From Takakia lepidozioides (lineage: Eukaryota > Streptophyta > Takakiopsida > Takakiales > Takakiaceae), in the NCBI GenBank assembly GCA_030704615.1, contig CM060731.1, forward strand, positions 9,856,001 through 9,920,000: a DNA stretch of 64,000 nucleotides, given 5' to 3'. How positions within the stretch are numbered: position 1 is the first letter of the stretch; each line of letters begins with the position of its first letter. Made by a program: the position numbers and the translations under genes. The notes under the pieces are model-generated. The model made no database searches and was not told the origin of the DNA. It saw only the letters and a program-made list of their open reading frames with translations. Shown in pieces: positions 11,046 through 23,132 of the stretch.

Positions 11046-13190
11046 CTATAATATCATACAATAACACAATAACACATCAATGATAATTCATATAAAAGAA
11101 GAGATTGAAAATATCCTAGACATCAACGCTGCACCCACTCGTACTACCTCATCTATCAGCTACACCTTAGGAGTGTGTGGGTTTATCAAAGAATCAAAGA
11201 GGATATACCAGTCAACCAAAATTACTTAGCTCCTATTGAAATCAAGAAGAAGAAAGCAGGAAACGGACCCACAATGGACGCAACAACATGATGCAACTCT
11301 TGTGCATACACGTCAACGCTGTCAATTGGAAATTGTACAAATCAAACGTTTGTCAAAACTACCATATCTATAGCTCTACTAGGTAAGAGCTCAACAACTA
11401 CACAACGACTCTACATATCTATAACTCACTTCTTGGTGACATGCTAATACACTGTTAAGGAAGAAAAGTTGAAAAGAAAATGCACATGTCAAAGTATGAA
11501 CCCCACGGGGCAACTTTTCCATATCCGAGAGATTCATTGTACACAATAGTTGAATTTTCAGACACAATATTCTGAGAGACCTTGCGATGTGGTTACAGTA
11601 CAATGATAGACACATAATGCAGTCACAAGATGTATTGAATTCTTCACAGTGATGTACATTGATTCTTACTGTGTTACATTCTCAAGAATGACCTTGTCTA
11701 CTTCTCATCAATGTCCATTATAAAATCCTCAATATCTATATTTTGAATGATTGATGCAATATCTTCTTCTTGGTGATTCTCTTGGCAGTACTCACAGATT
11801 TACAAGAGCTCTTTCTCTATATCGATTTCTTAGATAGCATTGTAGCCTTCGATTTCTTGGTTAGCATTAACCTAGGCTTCTTTGATTTTTGAAGCAAGCT
11901 TCAATTGTTGGACTCTCCATTACGTGCGTCTCTCTACAATTTCAAATGAAACCTCGTGCTATTAGCAGGTTGGGCATAGAAACATACGAGAGAAATTGGA
12001 GGGTTGATGATACGTGTTTTTGTGTGAATTCTTTGTTTTGGATCGCTCATATATTATCAAAGAGAAGATGATGGTTATGGATATGGATGGGCCAATTAGG
12101 TCTTTGCGTTCTGCCTAGTCGCAAATTTAGGAGGTCGGAAACTGGCAAGAGGGACGAGGGTTACTGCATGTAACCTGGTTGCTCTCAGCCACTAGGGGCC
12201 AGGCATGTCATTGAGATTCCCAAAAAAGCCGGTTATGACTTAAGGAGAATTTACGAAAGTGCGGTGTGTGACAAAAGATCCCATTGAAATAAAGTGTAAT
12301 TTCAAGGGTTTCTTCATGAGGTTGACAGTTGTCACTTATTTGAGGGACCAAATTTTCAAGAAACAAGTTAGTTGAAGACAAGTGTAGATGTATTCTATCT
12401 ATATGTACATAGGAACATCCAAAAAATATAGTGGTTCATTTGCGCTGGTCTGTTCTTCTGTTACTGATAGACATTAGAGGAGCCTTTATTCAAAAAATAT
12501 CATATTTGTGTGTAAACTTGTCATAGGGTACAAACCAGTTTGGGCATGCACCAAAGTTTATGCTTATTAGCAAGGACATATATAGATTTAAAATCGTCAG
12601 ATTGCCAAAACCATGCACAAAACTGCACAAATTCATGTCGACCTAGCATTTCAGCCAAGAAAATGAAAGATTGCCAGAAAAACCATGAACTTGTACAGAT
12701 CTTGAGAATTATATTAATGACACCACTTAGACAAGCAAATTTAAATGCTTGTCAAATATTGTGGTTGCAGCTCGGAAGATTCAAGATGTTCAATACCGTC
12801 TGGGGAGATAGCTCTAGTAATTGAGAAAGAGCTTCCTCAAAATTGATGGAGTGCATATTTTGAGTCTTTTCCAATGATCAGTATATTGTCCTGCCCAACA
12901 AAAATGCTTCTGCATCTACAATTTGCTACAAGAAAATCCAACTCTTTAATCAGGCATATGTTTGCCAAGGTTCCATTCCATATATTGCTATAATGCCATG
13001 TGGCAAAACACTCCAAACTTCACTTGACTAGTTTTAAAAATTTGATGCACGATTTTCAAAGACAGCGTCGGTATTTCACCATAAAAATATTCATGAAAGA
13101 CATGAACATTGACTCCATTTTAATGGCTCGTCCTTATAGGAGGAGACCACACAAAAGTTTGATCAACAAGATCAAACTATTTGTTTGTAT
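11046..13190. other. Intergenic, no gene recognised
   Basis: About 2.1 kb of mostly AT-rich sequence. Short open frames are present on both strands (for example 12540-12824 plus) but none shows a known motif, and base composition gives no coding signal. No tRNA or snRNA is visible. Confidence 0.4.
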
Positions 13191-13305
13191 AGGGTAATTC
13201 CCCGAGTGGAGGGCATTCCCGGATTTAAGGGCCTGACGCCGAGGGTGATAGCCCGAGGGGAAGGCCAGAATATCCAGGAATGCCCGACATGAGGGGCGTT
13301 ACCCT
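13191..13305. repeat. Foldback (MITE-like) element, about 115 bp
   Basis: The left end (agggtaattccccgagtgga, then gggcattcccggat) matches the reverse complement of the right end (agggtaacgcccctcatgtc, then gggcattcctggat) over about 35 bp with several mismatches. The interior is also partly self-complementary around gccgagggtgatagcccgag. It is GC-rich against an AT-rich background. It could be a small non-autonomous DNA transposon or a hairpin-forming repeat. Target-site duplications are not obvious. Confidence 0.65.
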
Positions 13306-14460
13306 GCGTAAAGAAATGCCAATTTTATTTTTTTTAAATCTAATGGTTGGTGCATTCTGCATTTCGGAATGCACTCGATGAGATGAGATGAGCTGATCAG
13401 GTGGAATGCACCAGGATGAATTCTGCTTTTCAACGGCACGATAAATACAAACAAAATTCTTTGGCAGTGCCTTTGTAGTGTGTACCTTTTCCTTGTTATG
13501 CCTTTCCCAAATAACACCTCCCTGGTTTTGACAAAGGAAATGGATGAAAAAGTTTCATGGAAGAGATTGAAGTTTTATACTTACATAATTTATAATCAAT
13601 TATGGATGAAAGGATATCTCTCTTTTTCTTTTTTTATATAAAACAGGGGAAGAGCCCTGGAAATATGTTAAAAGGACATGGAAAAAATAACCATGTGAGG
13701 CGGTGGAGGCTTACAATGGGATACCACCCTGAACCTACATCTCTCTTTTTTTTTCTTTTTTTTCTTTTTTATATCTCTCTATTCACAATAGACTGGGGAG
13801 CCATTACGTGACTAGCCGCTTTATTGGTGTTCGCTGTTTACTATGTAGGCGTGTTGGAAGACCAGCACCCATTGAGCGGAGATATAAAGCTCGGGAAGAG
13901 TCCCCTCACAAGCCAACATTGGTCCTACTAACTAACGTGCCGTCGGGGAACCCGGAAAAAGAAAGAGACATTTGCGAGCACAGAACGGGGGTGTTTCACG
14001 CAAGTCGCCAAAAGGAGCCCCCAGAAGCATCAAACATCTCCGGAAAACCTCCGCACTCTTGTCTCGGTTTGCGGATGATGAATTAGGAAGTGGTGAAGGA
14101 GGCACTCATTTAAGCTTATGCGGAGACAGGAAGAAATGAAAAGATGGTGTCAGATTGTCATGTGATGGTAGATAAATGATAAAGTGAATGAGACGGGTTC
14201 AAACCCTGGGCCGGGGTTAGCAGAGCTTGAGGTGATGGCGGTGGCATGGGTGGCTCATGGGGTTTGTAGGAGGCAGCAGGGTAGGGTAGACAGACTTGGT
14301 CGTGGAGGGGGGCGAGGCCGGGAGGGAAGGCGAGCATAGAGAGAGGGAGGGAGAGAGAGAGAGAGCAGGGTGGATTGATGGTGTGGGGAGGGGGAGTAGC
14401 GGGTGTGGAATAACAACACACATACGGAGGTGGTAAGAAAAATCCTAGCTAGTGGCAGCG
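13306..14460. other. Upstream region of the CCCH gene with low-complexity tracts
   Basis: Contains a T-rich tract (about 13741-13772) and a GA-rich tract (about 14326-14366, agagagggagggagagagag) roughly 100 bp before the CCCH start codon. GA/TC tracts close to plant transcription starts are common, so this may be promoter or 5' UTR. A 92-codon frame at 13808-14086 has no recognisable motif and is not called. Confidence 0.4.
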
Positions 14461-17400
14461 ATGGCTACCGCCTCCCTACCACCAGGCTTCGGTGGGGGAC
14501 TGTTGGGACTCCCGTCTCACCATGGTTTGCAGATCAGAGAAAAGCATGCAAGAGTTAAGAAAGTATCATGGGCTTCTGGGGACAGGCTGTGTCAGGTCAT
14601 TCTTTTCTCCTCTGTTCGCACTCATTAGGCCGTTTTCAAGCAAACTGCAGCTATGTTGAGATTTTCTTGTGTTCGAGGCGTGGCGTGCATTTTTTTGTTT
14701 GACCTTTTTCCAGCTTCTGTAACGATACTCGTTGCATATTTCTCTCCTACACGGCAAGCGCATCGTGAAAGAGTGATCTTCCATCCGCTACCAGAAGGTG
14801 TGAACTCGTATCTTAATCCCAGGACTGGTCTCCATCGGGGTTCGTGCCACTGCGTGCACACTTCGGACTCGTCATGGGTGGGAACTCGTTAGAGATTAGG
14901 GTATCTGTCGCTGTTGGGTAAGAGACGAGCCATCATTAAGATGAACTAAACAGTGAAGCACGGAACACAAACTTGCGATGAAGGGTCAGATATGCTAGAG
15001 GGAGCATAACCCCAATGGAAATAATCCTTTCGATTTTCAACCCGTCATAAGAAGCAGTATACTAACACAGGCCTCGGACAATGCTTCTTGACTGGAACTT
15101 GACGTGGAACTTTGCAAAGACGATATCAAGAACCATGGAACGATTTAAAATAACCTTTTTCACGTAACATAAAACGTAAGATTACATTTTCAACGTCGAT
15201 CTTGAAGACTTACAGATGTCATACACCTTGCAGAGGAGTTAGGCAGATGTGAAGTAAAACTTGTGTATGCCTGCGAGAACACGGCCTCGCTAGATAGGAC
15301 CATCTTGACTAGTTTGAGTCGGACTTGCCGATCACTTCAGATCCCTTGCTTCCTCATCTGGTTGTTCTCTGACAGTTTCTTTTAGTTCTTGTTGGTTTGC
15401 CCGGGCTATATTATATTTTTCACGATGTAAGCCATGTATTTTCTGGCATGTGAGGTCGCCAAGACTTGTTTTTCCTCTTGTTTATGTATTACTTGAATGC
15501 TGCTGCTTTCCTTCACAAGTCAGCTGCTTCTGTACTTGTTTACAGATCACTTTAGGTTTACAGGATAAGTTATTGGTTTGCTGGTTTCTCACATTTTGTT
15601 GTTGTTCCTTGGTTGTTGTCTTCTTTTGTGCTGCTGTCTCTATGGTACTACTCCTTAGGGTCCCAATCATGTTGTTTGAAGTTTTATTGATTGTCCGGGT
15701 GTTCCTGGTTTGAGATTGTTCTTACCTGGACAGTTGATTCCAAATTTAATGTTGTTGAGTGATCCATATTTCTTGTTATGTCCTCTCGGTGTGGAAGCAG
15801 TGGTCCTTCGACTGAAGAAACTTCGTATGTCGATTTCACAGCCCTAACACAGTCCGAGAGAATTGTGTTTGTTGGGTATGTTTTGTTTTCTCTTGTATGA
15901 AACTTGCATACAGTCCTTTTGTCTCTGCTGGAACTGGTACCTTTCTTGTCGACAAGCATTTACTGCAGTTCATAACCAGCATTGACGCAGTAAGCAAGGG
16001 GCGATAGGAAATGCCAGACATTTATTTACTTGTGAGAATGATTCATTCCCAAGAGCAATTTCTCTGAGGAATCTTGACAGAGCTGAAAGGACCTGATGGT
16101 TTCCAGTTGGCTCTGAGAAGTGGCCTCCACGACAATCATGTTGTTTCAAGAACCTGTGTTATTTTATTCTCTCTCATTGAATTTGAGCCAAGAATCATAT
16201 CTCCAAGAATCAGGAGATGACATCTCCATCCTCAATTATCGGCCTCTTAGGTCTTTTCAACTTGACTACCATACATGCAGAAGAACCGAAGTAGAAAATT
16301 GATGAATGTAACACACTGATGGAAACAATGTAATACTACGAGATGATCCAGTTTATCGAGTTGAGCGTGGAATACATGTAGTGAATCAAATATGAAAGAA
16401 TTACCACCGATGAAGAGATGGTCTTTAGAACTCCATTAGAATCTGACTTTTGCAGATTGAAGAGATAACTGGACGTTATCTAGAGGGAGACTTCTGAGTT
16501 GGAAAGGCATTCACAGATTCTGTGTGCAGGAATTTAATAGCCTGTCTAAGAAAGGCACGAATACTCACAAAAGACAGATCTATGAAGGGCATTTCTTCTG
16601 TGACTTTCACTTATAATAGGGCAGCTGAAGCACCTGTTGCAGTAGAGGATGATTTGGAACTGGTTGGATTGTGCCATGGCCAATGACATGAAACTGTTCG
16701 CAGCGCAATCTCCCCTTTGTGCCCAGCGGCGGCCCCAAAGGAAAGGGCACAGTACTGCTGAGATCAAACTTTTTGTATCGAATCTCGAAAATCCACAAAC
16801 CAATATACAGTCTTTGCATTCTCATGATCAATGACTTTCCTCCAAAGTTCCTGTGATCTGAACTTGAACTACATGACTGTACTGAGGCTCGAGTGGCAGA
16901 ACTCCACTTTGAGGAAAGCATACAGAAATTGATAACCTGGCTAAGCCTGAGAAAAGCCCAGTTGGGTGATAACTGTGGTATTCTCATGAATCAGACCTGT
17001 ACTATCCTTGAGGGCCTTCATGAAATCAGACGCATGTTCGTCTTCAATACAACATTCTCGTATTTCGTCACAAAGTGGTGGAAATATGAATGTCTGCAGG
17101 GTGCGTGGAACTGCCTCTGCTGTCTGTCATAGATTCTCAGTGCTTCTACAGAACTTCCTCCATGAAACTTGCCACTATTTGTTACTGGTTCAAGCACGAG
17201 AGGATTTGACACTTGTCTTGTTTGGCTTTGGCTATCTTTGCTTCTGGCAAACACAACCCACTCACCACCCTGCCTACTCTTTAGGATATATCGGCTTGTG
17301 GAAGATGTGGTTTCACTCCCTGTTATCCTACTACAACTCATGCAAAGCGGAAAATGTGTCATGGTCGTGTACAGGTACGTCTGTTTGCAGCTGAAGATGC

Positions 17401-20068
17401 ACCTGCATTGTCAGGGACAGCACGTCAGGAGCTCCTTCAAGAAAAGCAGACTAAATTTATGCATGCAATCACACGGGTTTCAGCTACCGATATTCCTCCT
17501 GGATTTGGCCCTACAGTTCCGAAAAGTATGGGTCCAGCTGTTGCTGTTGCTGCAATTGTTCCCCAGTTAGCTTGGCGTGTCCCTGAGGTGGTAAGTGATA
17601 TTCACATGCATCATCCCTTTGTTGGCGTTGAACAAATGTTTGTGTAGGATTATCACAGTATGTTCCTGGTCCTTCAAGTGACTTTGCGTGAGCTGGTCTT
17701 CAAACATTGGGTTAAATAAGCAAGGGATGTAAGCACTCACTCTTTGGTTGTATCAACAATTCTTTTTGCAAAAGGGAAAAGTTGAACAGGGTGGTATGTG
17801 AGGCTAACTTCAGATTCTCTCATGTGTGGTCATTCTCTCAGTTTAATCTGGACACCACTTGGCTAGTTGCGGCTGGTGGAGCAAGCCATGAAGTTAAACT
17901 TCAAAAACAACGGGAAGTCAGAGTTCTAGAAGCGGTTTATCCACGACCCTCTGCCATTCCTGAGAGGTGTGTTATGACTGCCGACTTTGAATTTCCACTC
18001 TGGAGTCTTCGCTCAGATTCAGAAGCCGTAGTCAGTTTACTTCGTAATCCTTCTACTGTTTGATGATGAGTCAGGCATGTGCTCAACTAAATTGCCCTGT
18101 GTTTTATATGTTGTCTTCTTGGACCTCTTGATCACTGGGTCTTGTGATGGGTTGCAAAGTATACTACGGGATGACTACTTGGTGATATCATTCACAAAGG
18201 GGAATCTTTTGCACTGGTCAATAGGACTACCTGCTGGTGATATGATGGGCATTTGCCTGGAAGAGAAGCTAGTTCATGCCAGTTACACCTCCAGTATGTA
18301 ATATCTGCTGCCCAGCACTGGGTTGACAATTTGTGTGCTATGTTGCAGTCCAGCAGAACCACAGGAACCAGAGTTGGCGTATGATGATGACAAAACCCTT
18401 TTGATTCCATTAGCAGATGAGAGTTCTATGGCTGGCCGTCATGGTACTCCTCAAGATTCTGCAAGGCCAGGTATGTTGCTACAGCTGCTATTCTGTTTGA
18501 GACAATATTGGGACTTGGGGCTGTTGGTAGGCACTCACACCTGGTTGTTTTGTCTTGTTTGGAGGACTGGTGGTCTCTTCCGCACCCTTCCCCTGAGGTT
18601 AAACTTTGTATTAGTAGAGGTACTCATGTAGGTCTTTATTTGGTAAACTACTTGCAGTCATACTTGCAAGGGAAGCAATGCCACACATGACATTGTGGGC
18701 TGATCTGCAGGATCAGGGGCACCATCCCCTCCCCAGGGCTTTGGGAGTTCCTTATCAAAGCTGTCAAAACCGGCGGTTTCAAGCTGGTATAAAGAGGTTA
18801 CTAAAGATGGTGGCCCTGTAACATCTTCTGGAGACTCCAATGGTTCATCATCAACCTCAGCGCTTGCCATGTCCTCTATGTCTACCAGTCAAAGTTTCTC
18901 TCCTCTGAATGACCTCCTCGATCACAGTCAATCCAACTCTTCAAGTCATCTTTCAGCCTCTGCTGTCCCAGCTACTCGTAGTCAAACTGAGGCTGAACCT
19001 GATGTAGCTGCAGCTGCAGCCGCTGCCTACGCTGCCCTCTCACAGTCAAGTGCTGACAACATGATTGACCGTGATTTACTCATCCAGTTTCTTACTAATC
19101 CTGCCATGATTGAAAATCTAACTGCTAAACAGCCAGCCTTACATTCCAAGTTATTGCCATCGTTATCGGTGGAGGGGGCCAGGATTTTAGTAAAAGGAGT
19201 CAATGAAAGTCCAGAGCAGCGCTCACTAGGTGCAGGGGTTGTGAATGGAAAGCATTGGAATCCACCAGCAAAAGGTTTCCCTGGAAGGAATGGTGAGCAG
19301 GAGTTGCCTCAGACTATGGGTGAGAGTGGTGTAAATGTAGTAACAGGAGGGCCACTTATGGGACCTGGATTGACCTTTGAAAGACCTCCCGGCTTTGGCC
19401 CAGCCCCTGGCACAAATGGTCCTTTGCCTGGATCATTTGATGCCAGAGCTCCCAACGGTCTGTTGCATACACCTCGACCTTCAAATGGCCTACCTCCTAA
19501 TATGCCTCCAAATGCACTCTTGTACCCGCCTGCTAGGCCTGTAAATGCACAGTTGCATGCCTCTCCACTGCCCACTCCCTCTGTGTCCCAGCCAGTTGCA
19601 TCGGTCTCAGCTCGGCCATTGTTACAGCGCAACGATCAGTACTACAAGGATCTCATTTCGCAGCATGGACAGAAAAGCAACAGTACTGAGGACTGGGCAG
19701 GCTCAACAGGGCTTGACAGCGGCAATGGCTTATCAACCGGAGGTCGGATTAGACCGGCCACTTCTGCTGGAAGGCCTGAGCCTTCAGCCAGGTGGTCAGG
19801 AAGAGAGGAGGTGGACTTTGCTGGCCTGTCATTGAGACAAGGGGAAGGGGTTGGAAGTGTTGACAGCAGAGGTATGCCCCCCCAGCAAGTGAACCGGGGG
19901 AAGTCGCGCAAGTCTTGTATTTATTTCAACTCTTCCAGGGGTTGTCGAAATGGAGCCAGCTGTGCTTTTCTGCATGAATCTAACAATGCAGAAAGGGCCA
20001 ATTACCAAACGCCAGCAAAGAGGATCAAGGTGGAGGGTGGGGAGGTGGGTAAGGGTATCAAGTATTGA
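14461..20068 (+). CDS. Plant CCCH zinc-finger protein related to LUMINIDEPENDENS C-terminal region (complete, 5 exons)
   Basis: Exons 14461-14595, 17375-17590, 17842-17966, 18349-18470 and 18711-20068 join in frame to about 651 residues. Exon 1 gives MATASLPPGFGGGLLGLPSH and then KKVSWASGDRLCQ, which continues into exon 2 as VRLFAAEDAP. This VSWA..LCQVRLF block is typical of plant C3H6-like zinc-finger proteins. Next come PQLAWRVPEVFNLDTTWLVA, EVRVLEAVYPRPSAIPE and ELAYDDDKTLLIPLAD, shared with the C-terminal half of LUMINIDEPENDENS. Then follow an Ala-rich stretch with DRDLLIQFLTNPAMIENLT, a long Pro/Gly/Asn-rich linker and DQYYKDLISQHG. A single C-terminal CCCH finger follows, CIYFNSSRGCRNGASCAFLH (spacing C-x8-C-x5-C-x3-H), ending near a basic AKRIKVEGG. 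Likely a nuclear RNA- or DNA-associated regulator. Intron 1 is 2.78 kb. Exon 2 could instead start at 17391. Confidence 0.88.
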
Positions 20069-21187
20069 TAAGAAGTAATAAATATTGGGTCCCCAACTGT
20101 ACAAGCGCATTTGCGGGTTGAAAGGGTGTTTCTGAGCACATATGTGGCACTAATCTTAGGATACTCCATCAGAAATCTGGGAAGTTAATTGGCATTTTGA
20201 GGTTCTCTTCAAAGCTCACTGATACTAGTAGTGAGTTTGAATGTCGGGTCGAAGGCGACAAGCCAAACTCCTTCAAATCACCTGGGGACTCCATGTAGTT
20301 CCTCGCGGATCCTGAATCGCTAATTGGGCTCTCCTAATCTGAAACATCTCCAGATGCAGACATGAAGATGGCAAGCTACAAATTTCTTGGTTACAACCTC
20401 CTAATGGCACTGGACAGCTCAAGACTGCAAAGCAATGGGTGAATTTGTGGAACCCTAATCTCCCAGCTAGAACTTTTCTGTGGGTCAGTGACCAGATTGA
20501 AATTCCAATGGAAGTCCACCAGATCTGAGCTGGGCCAACATTACAGGTGACAGCTGAAGGTGGGACCGAAGCCAGTTGGATTGGATTTGATCAGTTAGTG
20601 GAGAGTTAAAATGCTTGGCTGTTGCTGACCTGGAAGTGTATCTTCACATGATTGTTGTGGGTTGCACAGTGAAGGCATTGGACTTGTTCAGTGTTTAGTG
20701 TGCATCTTTCTATCATGCAACAACTAGCTACACAGAAGAAAGATCTATCAGACTTGAACATGAGATAACGATGAGCGCTACATGTGACACATGTCCACAT
20801 GTCCTACACATGTCCTACAGCCTTGCAAACCAATCAAACACACAGCCCGAGATCAGTTGGGAAAGACAAGAACACAAATCTCACTGAAAGTTTAGACTGA
20901 CGTGTGGAAGGCCAGGATTAGAGTCAGTGCAAACCCGCTTCAACACTTTGGCATGTAACTTAGAGTCTCCGTAGCTGTCTGGTGTTGTCAGTGGCCACCA
21001 CCCCACCCTCAAACGTTGAACTTGGTGATTTCCATGCTTGTCATCCAGCACATTCATCTGTCTACTATGATGCTTATCGACTTTTGCTAAGAAATAGCCA
21101 TCTCCACATTATTATGTATCACAGTCATGATCCTGTGGCCTGATGTCATGATGCATGTATACCATCATGCCCAGGGTTTATGGTCTT
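20069..21187. other. 3' flank of the CCCH gene, no gene seen
   Basis: Probably includes the 3' UTR. No recognisable coding or RNA gene on either strand. Confidence 0.45.
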
Positions 21188-21525
21188 CATGTAATCATGC
21201 CCTCATCATGTACTAACATATACCAGTATTATAGATGGCAATTATCATGCAAAAGTGTACTAGTTCAACCTGGGTAGTGGTGTATTAGATAAATGCATTT
21301 GCGGTAACCAAATACTACTCCTCAATTATGGTGTGTAATCTATAGAAACCATACTCCATGTAATCATGCCCTCATCATGTACTAACATATACCAGTATTA
21401 TAGATGGCAATTATCATGCAAAAATGTACTAGTTCAACCCGGGTAGTGGTGTATTAGATAAATGCATTTGCGGTAACCAAATACTACTCCTCAATTATGG
21501 TGTGTAATCTATAGAAACCGTACTC
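21188..21525. repeat. Recent 169-bp tandem duplication
   Basis: 21188-21356 and 21357-21525 are head-to-tail copies beginning catgtaatcatgccctcatc. They differ only at a few sites (aaaagtg/aaaatg, cctggg/cccggg, ccatac/ccgtac). Near identity implies a recent event. The unit is non-coding. Confidence 0.92.
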
Positions 21526-22053
21526 CTACGCACCCTAATCTTCAGAGCAATTACATCACTTACAGCCTTAATCCTCAACAAAGGAAAGATTGAAAGTGGC
21601 CAGCTTGCCACCTACAAAACTGGTTCTGGTTTTGATCGAGCCCATCGCCGAAACGGGGCAGTACTTGCAAAGGGACAAGGCTCTTTTTACGCTAGCTCCC
21701 GGCTGGCATTATACATATATATAAACCATCTGTGAAGATTGTGCAAATAATTCAGGAAACATACTTGTGTCATCAACAAACATATTGTGTTATTAGGCCA
21801 AGTTTAGAACATGCCATGAAACAAGCTCCCAAAATCGTTTTTAGCCGCTCGTTCAGGCGCTCATTGGGATGACGTTGCAGGCTGAAACAAAATGTGTGTA
21901 AAGTGGGTACGATTTAGCTTTGCAGCCCTCGACGGCATGGCATCACGGATTCGATCTCTTTGTGTCCTCCATCCCCATCACAAGTGGAAAGTAATGCTTG
22001 GCAAAAATAGTAGCAAAACATCTTGGCCACTCGACTATTCTTGGGATAAGTGA
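21526..22053. other. Intergenic, no gene recognised
   Basis: Mixed-composition sequence leading into a tRNA-like repeat. No motif recognised. Confidence 0.4.
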
Positions 22054-22143
22054 CAACCAAGCTCTAGCCTAGTGGTAATGGGCACATACCACCTTGGAAG
22101 TGGGGTTGTGAATCCACGTCATACTTTTTTTTTTTTTTTTTTT
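22054..22143 (+). repeat. tRNA-related SINE-like fragment with 3' poly-T
   Basis: TAGCCTAGTGG at about 22065 fits an RNA polymerase III A box. GGTTGTGAATCC at about 22104 resembles a B box with one extra base. A 19-base T run (22125-22143) follows. The spacing and the 'CCTAGTGGTAATGG' context resemble the head of a plant tRNA-derived SINE. It cannot be folded into a full cloverleaf by eye, so it is not called as a working tRNA. Confidence 0.5.
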
Positions 22144-22459
22144 GGTATGAGCTAAAATACGTGCCACATGTGCATCCAGCAGTCCCACATAGATGGGATT
22201 TTTCATTGACAGGCCATGTCTGAACCATCCACCGGCCAAAACCTGAAATGAGTCTAATATACCACCATCACACTTCCGCCACTCATTTTTGGTGTGTCTA
22301 AACTCCGCCTTAGATATGCATTTGAGATAGTAACCAAATAGTATTCTCTAGATAATTATTCATATTATCTCATTCGCCGGATTTTGGATTTTCTCCAACT
22401 TTAAGCAAGTCCAAGATTTTACCGCTCCTCGAGGAACTCGGCGTTAGAGGAGGGGGTGA
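22144..22459. other. Short flank before the LTR, no gene seen
   Basis: About 300 bp with no recognisable feature. It may include the body or tail of the SINE-like repeat. Confidence 0.35.
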
Positions 22460-23119
22460 TGTCACGGACATAGCCCAGAGGAACTTACCAGGAATAAATA
22501 CCAGAAGTTATCAAGTTACCATGTTACTGGAAGTTACCATGATTTACCGTGATTTACCATGATTTATTATTACTTACCAAGTTACCAGGAGTTTACCAAA
22601 TTACCAAGAGTAACTTGGGAAACTGCCCAGGAAGCTTCATTTGGAGGAAACTTCTCCATCAAGATACCTCTTTTGTTTAAGGAAGCTTCTCCATCAAGAA
22701 ACATTTATTTAATCTTGAAAACTTCTCCAGCAAGAAACCTCCATAGGGGAAGCTTCTTAGTAGCCAGTATATATAGGAGGCGAGACTGGACACTCTTCAG
22801 TCTCGCCAACACCAGTTCAAGTTACTCTTGTTTCCAGTTCCCAGTACTCCAGTCCAGTTCCTAGTACCCTAGCCCAGTTTCCAGTATCTGGTACTCCAGT
22901 CCAATTTCTAGCATTCCAGTATTGAAGTCGTGTTCCAATATCTTGTATCATTGTTCATTGTTATAAATATCGCCTTGATTTCTATTTACTCATCGTGCAT
23001 ACGGCCACGCCAACCTTGACTTCTTGCCTAGTTTTGTACCTCTATTCTAATCTCTTGTTTGTGTTCAGTCATGTTCTCGTCCTTGACATCTAGAACCTTC
23101 TAGATTCTACCTTGTTACA
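22460..23119 (-). repeat. 3' LTR of Ty3/gypsy chromovirus 1 (about 660 bp)
   Basis: In element (minus) orientation the LTR begins TGTAACAAGG at 23119 and ends GTCCGTGACA at 22460, giving TG...CA ends. It directly follows a purine tract (GAAAGAAGGGAGGAT, 23120-23134) that lies just past the end of the polyprotein, as a polypurine tract should. A TATATATA motif lies at about 22768-22776. Inside are short repeats of the 'accatgatttaccgtgattt' type. The matching 5' LTR is missing because the element is cut near 27087. Confidence 0.72.
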
Positions 23120-23132
23120 ATCCTCCCTTCTT

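Noticed and set aside
14158-14423. Minus-strand Pro/Ser/Leu-rich frames (78-87 codons)
   Set aside because: They are the complement of the GA-rich tract before the CCCH start codon; low complexity keeps several frames open.
16546-17362. Minus-strand frames of 85-126 codons as a nested gene in intron 1 of the CCCH gene
   Set aside because: No domain recognised, frames overlap each other, and no consistent splice signals were found.
19309-19911. Minus-strand frames opposite the last CCCH exon
   Set aside because: Shadows of the Pro/Gly-rich coding sequence on the plus strand.
14461-20068. Calling this gene LUMINIDEPENDENS itself
   Set aside because: The shared C-terminal block suggested it, but exon 1 (VSWASGDRLCQ) joins directly to exon 2, there is no homeodomain, and the C-terminal CCCH finger is typical of the C3H6-like family.
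22054-22143. A functional tRNA gene
   Set aside because: The B box has an extra base and no convincing acceptor or anticodon stems can be drawn.
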